8,087 bases of DNA, taken from NCBI GenBank assembly GCA_900550065.1, contig URQR01000088.1, positions 1-8,087 on the forward strand, in the 5' to 3' direction. Positions 7,536 to 8,087 of the stretch are shown here, one piece after another (within the stretch, counting starts at the first letter, position 1; every line of letters begins with the position of its first letter). Made by a program: the position numbers and the translations under genes. Under the pieces are notes generated by a model. The model did no database searches. It was not told where the DNA came from and worked only from the letters and a program-made list of their open reading frames with translations. The DNA is from an uncultured Eubacteriales bacterium (GTDB lineage: Bacteria > Bacillota > Clostridia > UBA1381 > UMGS1253).

Positions 7536-7557
7536 TTCGTTGAAGGAGGCAGGCGAA

Positions 7558-7857
7558 ATGGACTTTTTCGGTTTGTTCAAAAACAAGAAAAAAGGCTCCG
7601 GCAATGCTGCAAAAGAGCGGCTGCAATTTGTTTTAGTACATGACAGGGCCGGTGTTTCACCTGAGTTTTTGGACCAGTTAAAAGGCGAAATTATGGAAGT
7701 AATATCCAAATATATAGAAATTGATCAAAAAGAGCTTGAAATACAGGTAACGCGCACAAAGAGCGAGGACGGCGAACGGGTTGTGCCTGCTTTGGTGGCG
7801 AATATTCCGATTAATAAGATGAAAGCGAGCGCGGAAGGAAAGAAGAACACGAAATAG
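7558..7857 (+). CDS. minE: Cell division topological specificity factor MinE
   Basis: MinE stimulates the MinD ATPase and drives MinCD from the membrane, which creates pole-to-pole oscillation. The 99-residue product has all parts: the amphipathic membrane-contact start MDFFGLFKNKKK, the MinD-binding segment KERLQFVLVHDRAGVSP (from Lys19), the helix continuing to EVISKYIEID, and the C-terminal dimerisation strands ending VPALVANIPI. The final twelve or so residues are charged and probably unstructured. The start is the ATG at 7558, eight bases after a full AAGGAGG (7543-7549). A TTG at 7540 would put that ribosome binding site inside the gene, so it is rejected. It lies 22 bases after minD and 17 before mgsA, which fits one transcript. 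The presence of MinE implies an oscillating Min system rather than a purely DivIVA-anchored one. Confidence 0.96.
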   Translation: MDFFGLFKNKKKGSGNAAKERLQFVLVHDRAGVSPEFLDQLKGEIMEVISKYIEIDQKELEIQVTRTKSEDGERVVPALVANIPINKMKASAEGKKNTK

Positions 7858-7874
7858 AGAGGAGATCGAGCAGT

Positions 7875-8039
7875 ATGAATATCGCGTTGATTGCCCACGA
7901 TAAGAAAAAAGAGTTGATGGTAGAGTTTTGTATCGCATATAAGGGTATTTTGAGCAAACACAATTTATTTGCGACGGGAACAACCGGCGGATTGGTGATT
8001 GAGGCGACAGGGATGGAGAAACGTATACAAGGGTGCTGA
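7875..8039 (+). CDS. mgsA: Methylglyoxal synthase MgsA, N-terminal part only (frame stops after 54 codons)
   Basis: MgsA converts dihydroxyacetone phosphate to methylglyoxal and phosphate, a bypass of lower glycolysis. The first 45 or so residues are a clear match: MNIALIAHDKKKELM, then FCIAYKGILSKHNLFATGTTGG and LVIEATG. His8 and the GTTG phosphate-binding loop are present. The family then continues with a SGPLGGDQQIGA-like motif to about 120-150 residues, carrying the catalytic aspartates. Here the frame instead reads GMEKRIQGC and stops at TGA 8037-8039. As written the product lacks its active site. The remaining 48 bases show no convincing MgsA frame. One other frame is open from 8003 to the window end, but I do not recognise its product. 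A frameshift, a chimeric or low-quality sequence end, or a true pseudogene are all possible. The ATG at 7875 has AGGAG (7860-7864) ten bases upstream. Confidence 0.75.
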   Translation: MNIALIAHDKKKELMVEFCIAYKGILSKHNLFATGTTGGLVIEATGMEKRIQGC

Positions 8040-8087
8040 CGACACAGAGCTCGGGAAAAACGGATGATTTTGAAGAATTTGACCTCG

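Noticed and set aside
7540..7557. TTG at 7540 as the MinE start
   Set aside because: It would place the AAGGAGG site inside the gene. The ATG at 7558 gives the typical MDFFGLF start.
1..8087. A hidden defence system, mobile element, CRISPR array or RNA gene
   Set aside because: All genes belong to known shape, division and housekeeping families, gaps are short, and no direct repeats, inverted ends or tRNA/rRNA-like sequence were seen.

Overview
This window carries a conserved cell-shape and division-site gene cluster from a low-to-mid GC Firmicute, most likely an uncultured member of the class Clostridia. The reasons are the gene order, strong AAGGAGG-type ribosome binding sites, GTG and TTG starts, and a MinC/MinD/MinE set next to mreBCD and a class B penicillin-binding protein. 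The protein sequences look clostridial, but I cannot name a genus. Everything reads on the + strand with gaps of 15-85 bases, so most of it is probably one or two operons. The first gene is cut by the left edge. The last is broken or cut near the right edge, so the window may be a whole contig.

Layout: 1-837 is the C-terminal part of a U32-family protein (peptidase-annotated, RlhA-like). 854-1444 is Maf nucleotide pyrophosphatase. 1461-2471 is MreB, 2499-3347 MreC and 3363-3857 MreD. 3883-5982 is the PBP2-type transpeptidase (MrdA). 6023-6652 is MinC, followed by an 85-base gap with a good sigma-A-type promoter. 6738-7535 is MinD, 7558-7857 MinE, and from 7875 the start of methylglyoxal synthase MgsA, whose frame ends after 54 codons. 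There is no stretch of 300 bases without a gene. I see no RNA gene, mobile element, CRISPR array or convincing terminator.

How they work together: MreB filaments under the membrane, with MreC and MreD, position the elongation machinery, and MrdA (PBP2) cross-links side-wall peptidoglycan as part of it. MinC blocks FtsZ assembly, MinD recruits MinC to the membrane, and MinE drives MinD off it, confining division to mid-cell. Maf and the U32 protein are common companions upstream of mreB. MgsA is a common but functionally unexplained companion downstream. rodA, which I recall as often lying between minE and mgsA in this cluster, and radC, often next to mreB, are absent here.

The most notable observation is not a new system but a change of sequence style inside mreB. 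Before about position 1800 arginine is mostly AGA, leucine CTG is rare and GC is low. After about 1960 AGA almost disappears and GC and CTG rise. This could be a recombination junction at the conserved ATPase core, or a chimeric assembly. Together with the broken mgsA at the right end, it means sequence integrity should be checked first. Otherwise I found no evidence of an undescribed biological system.
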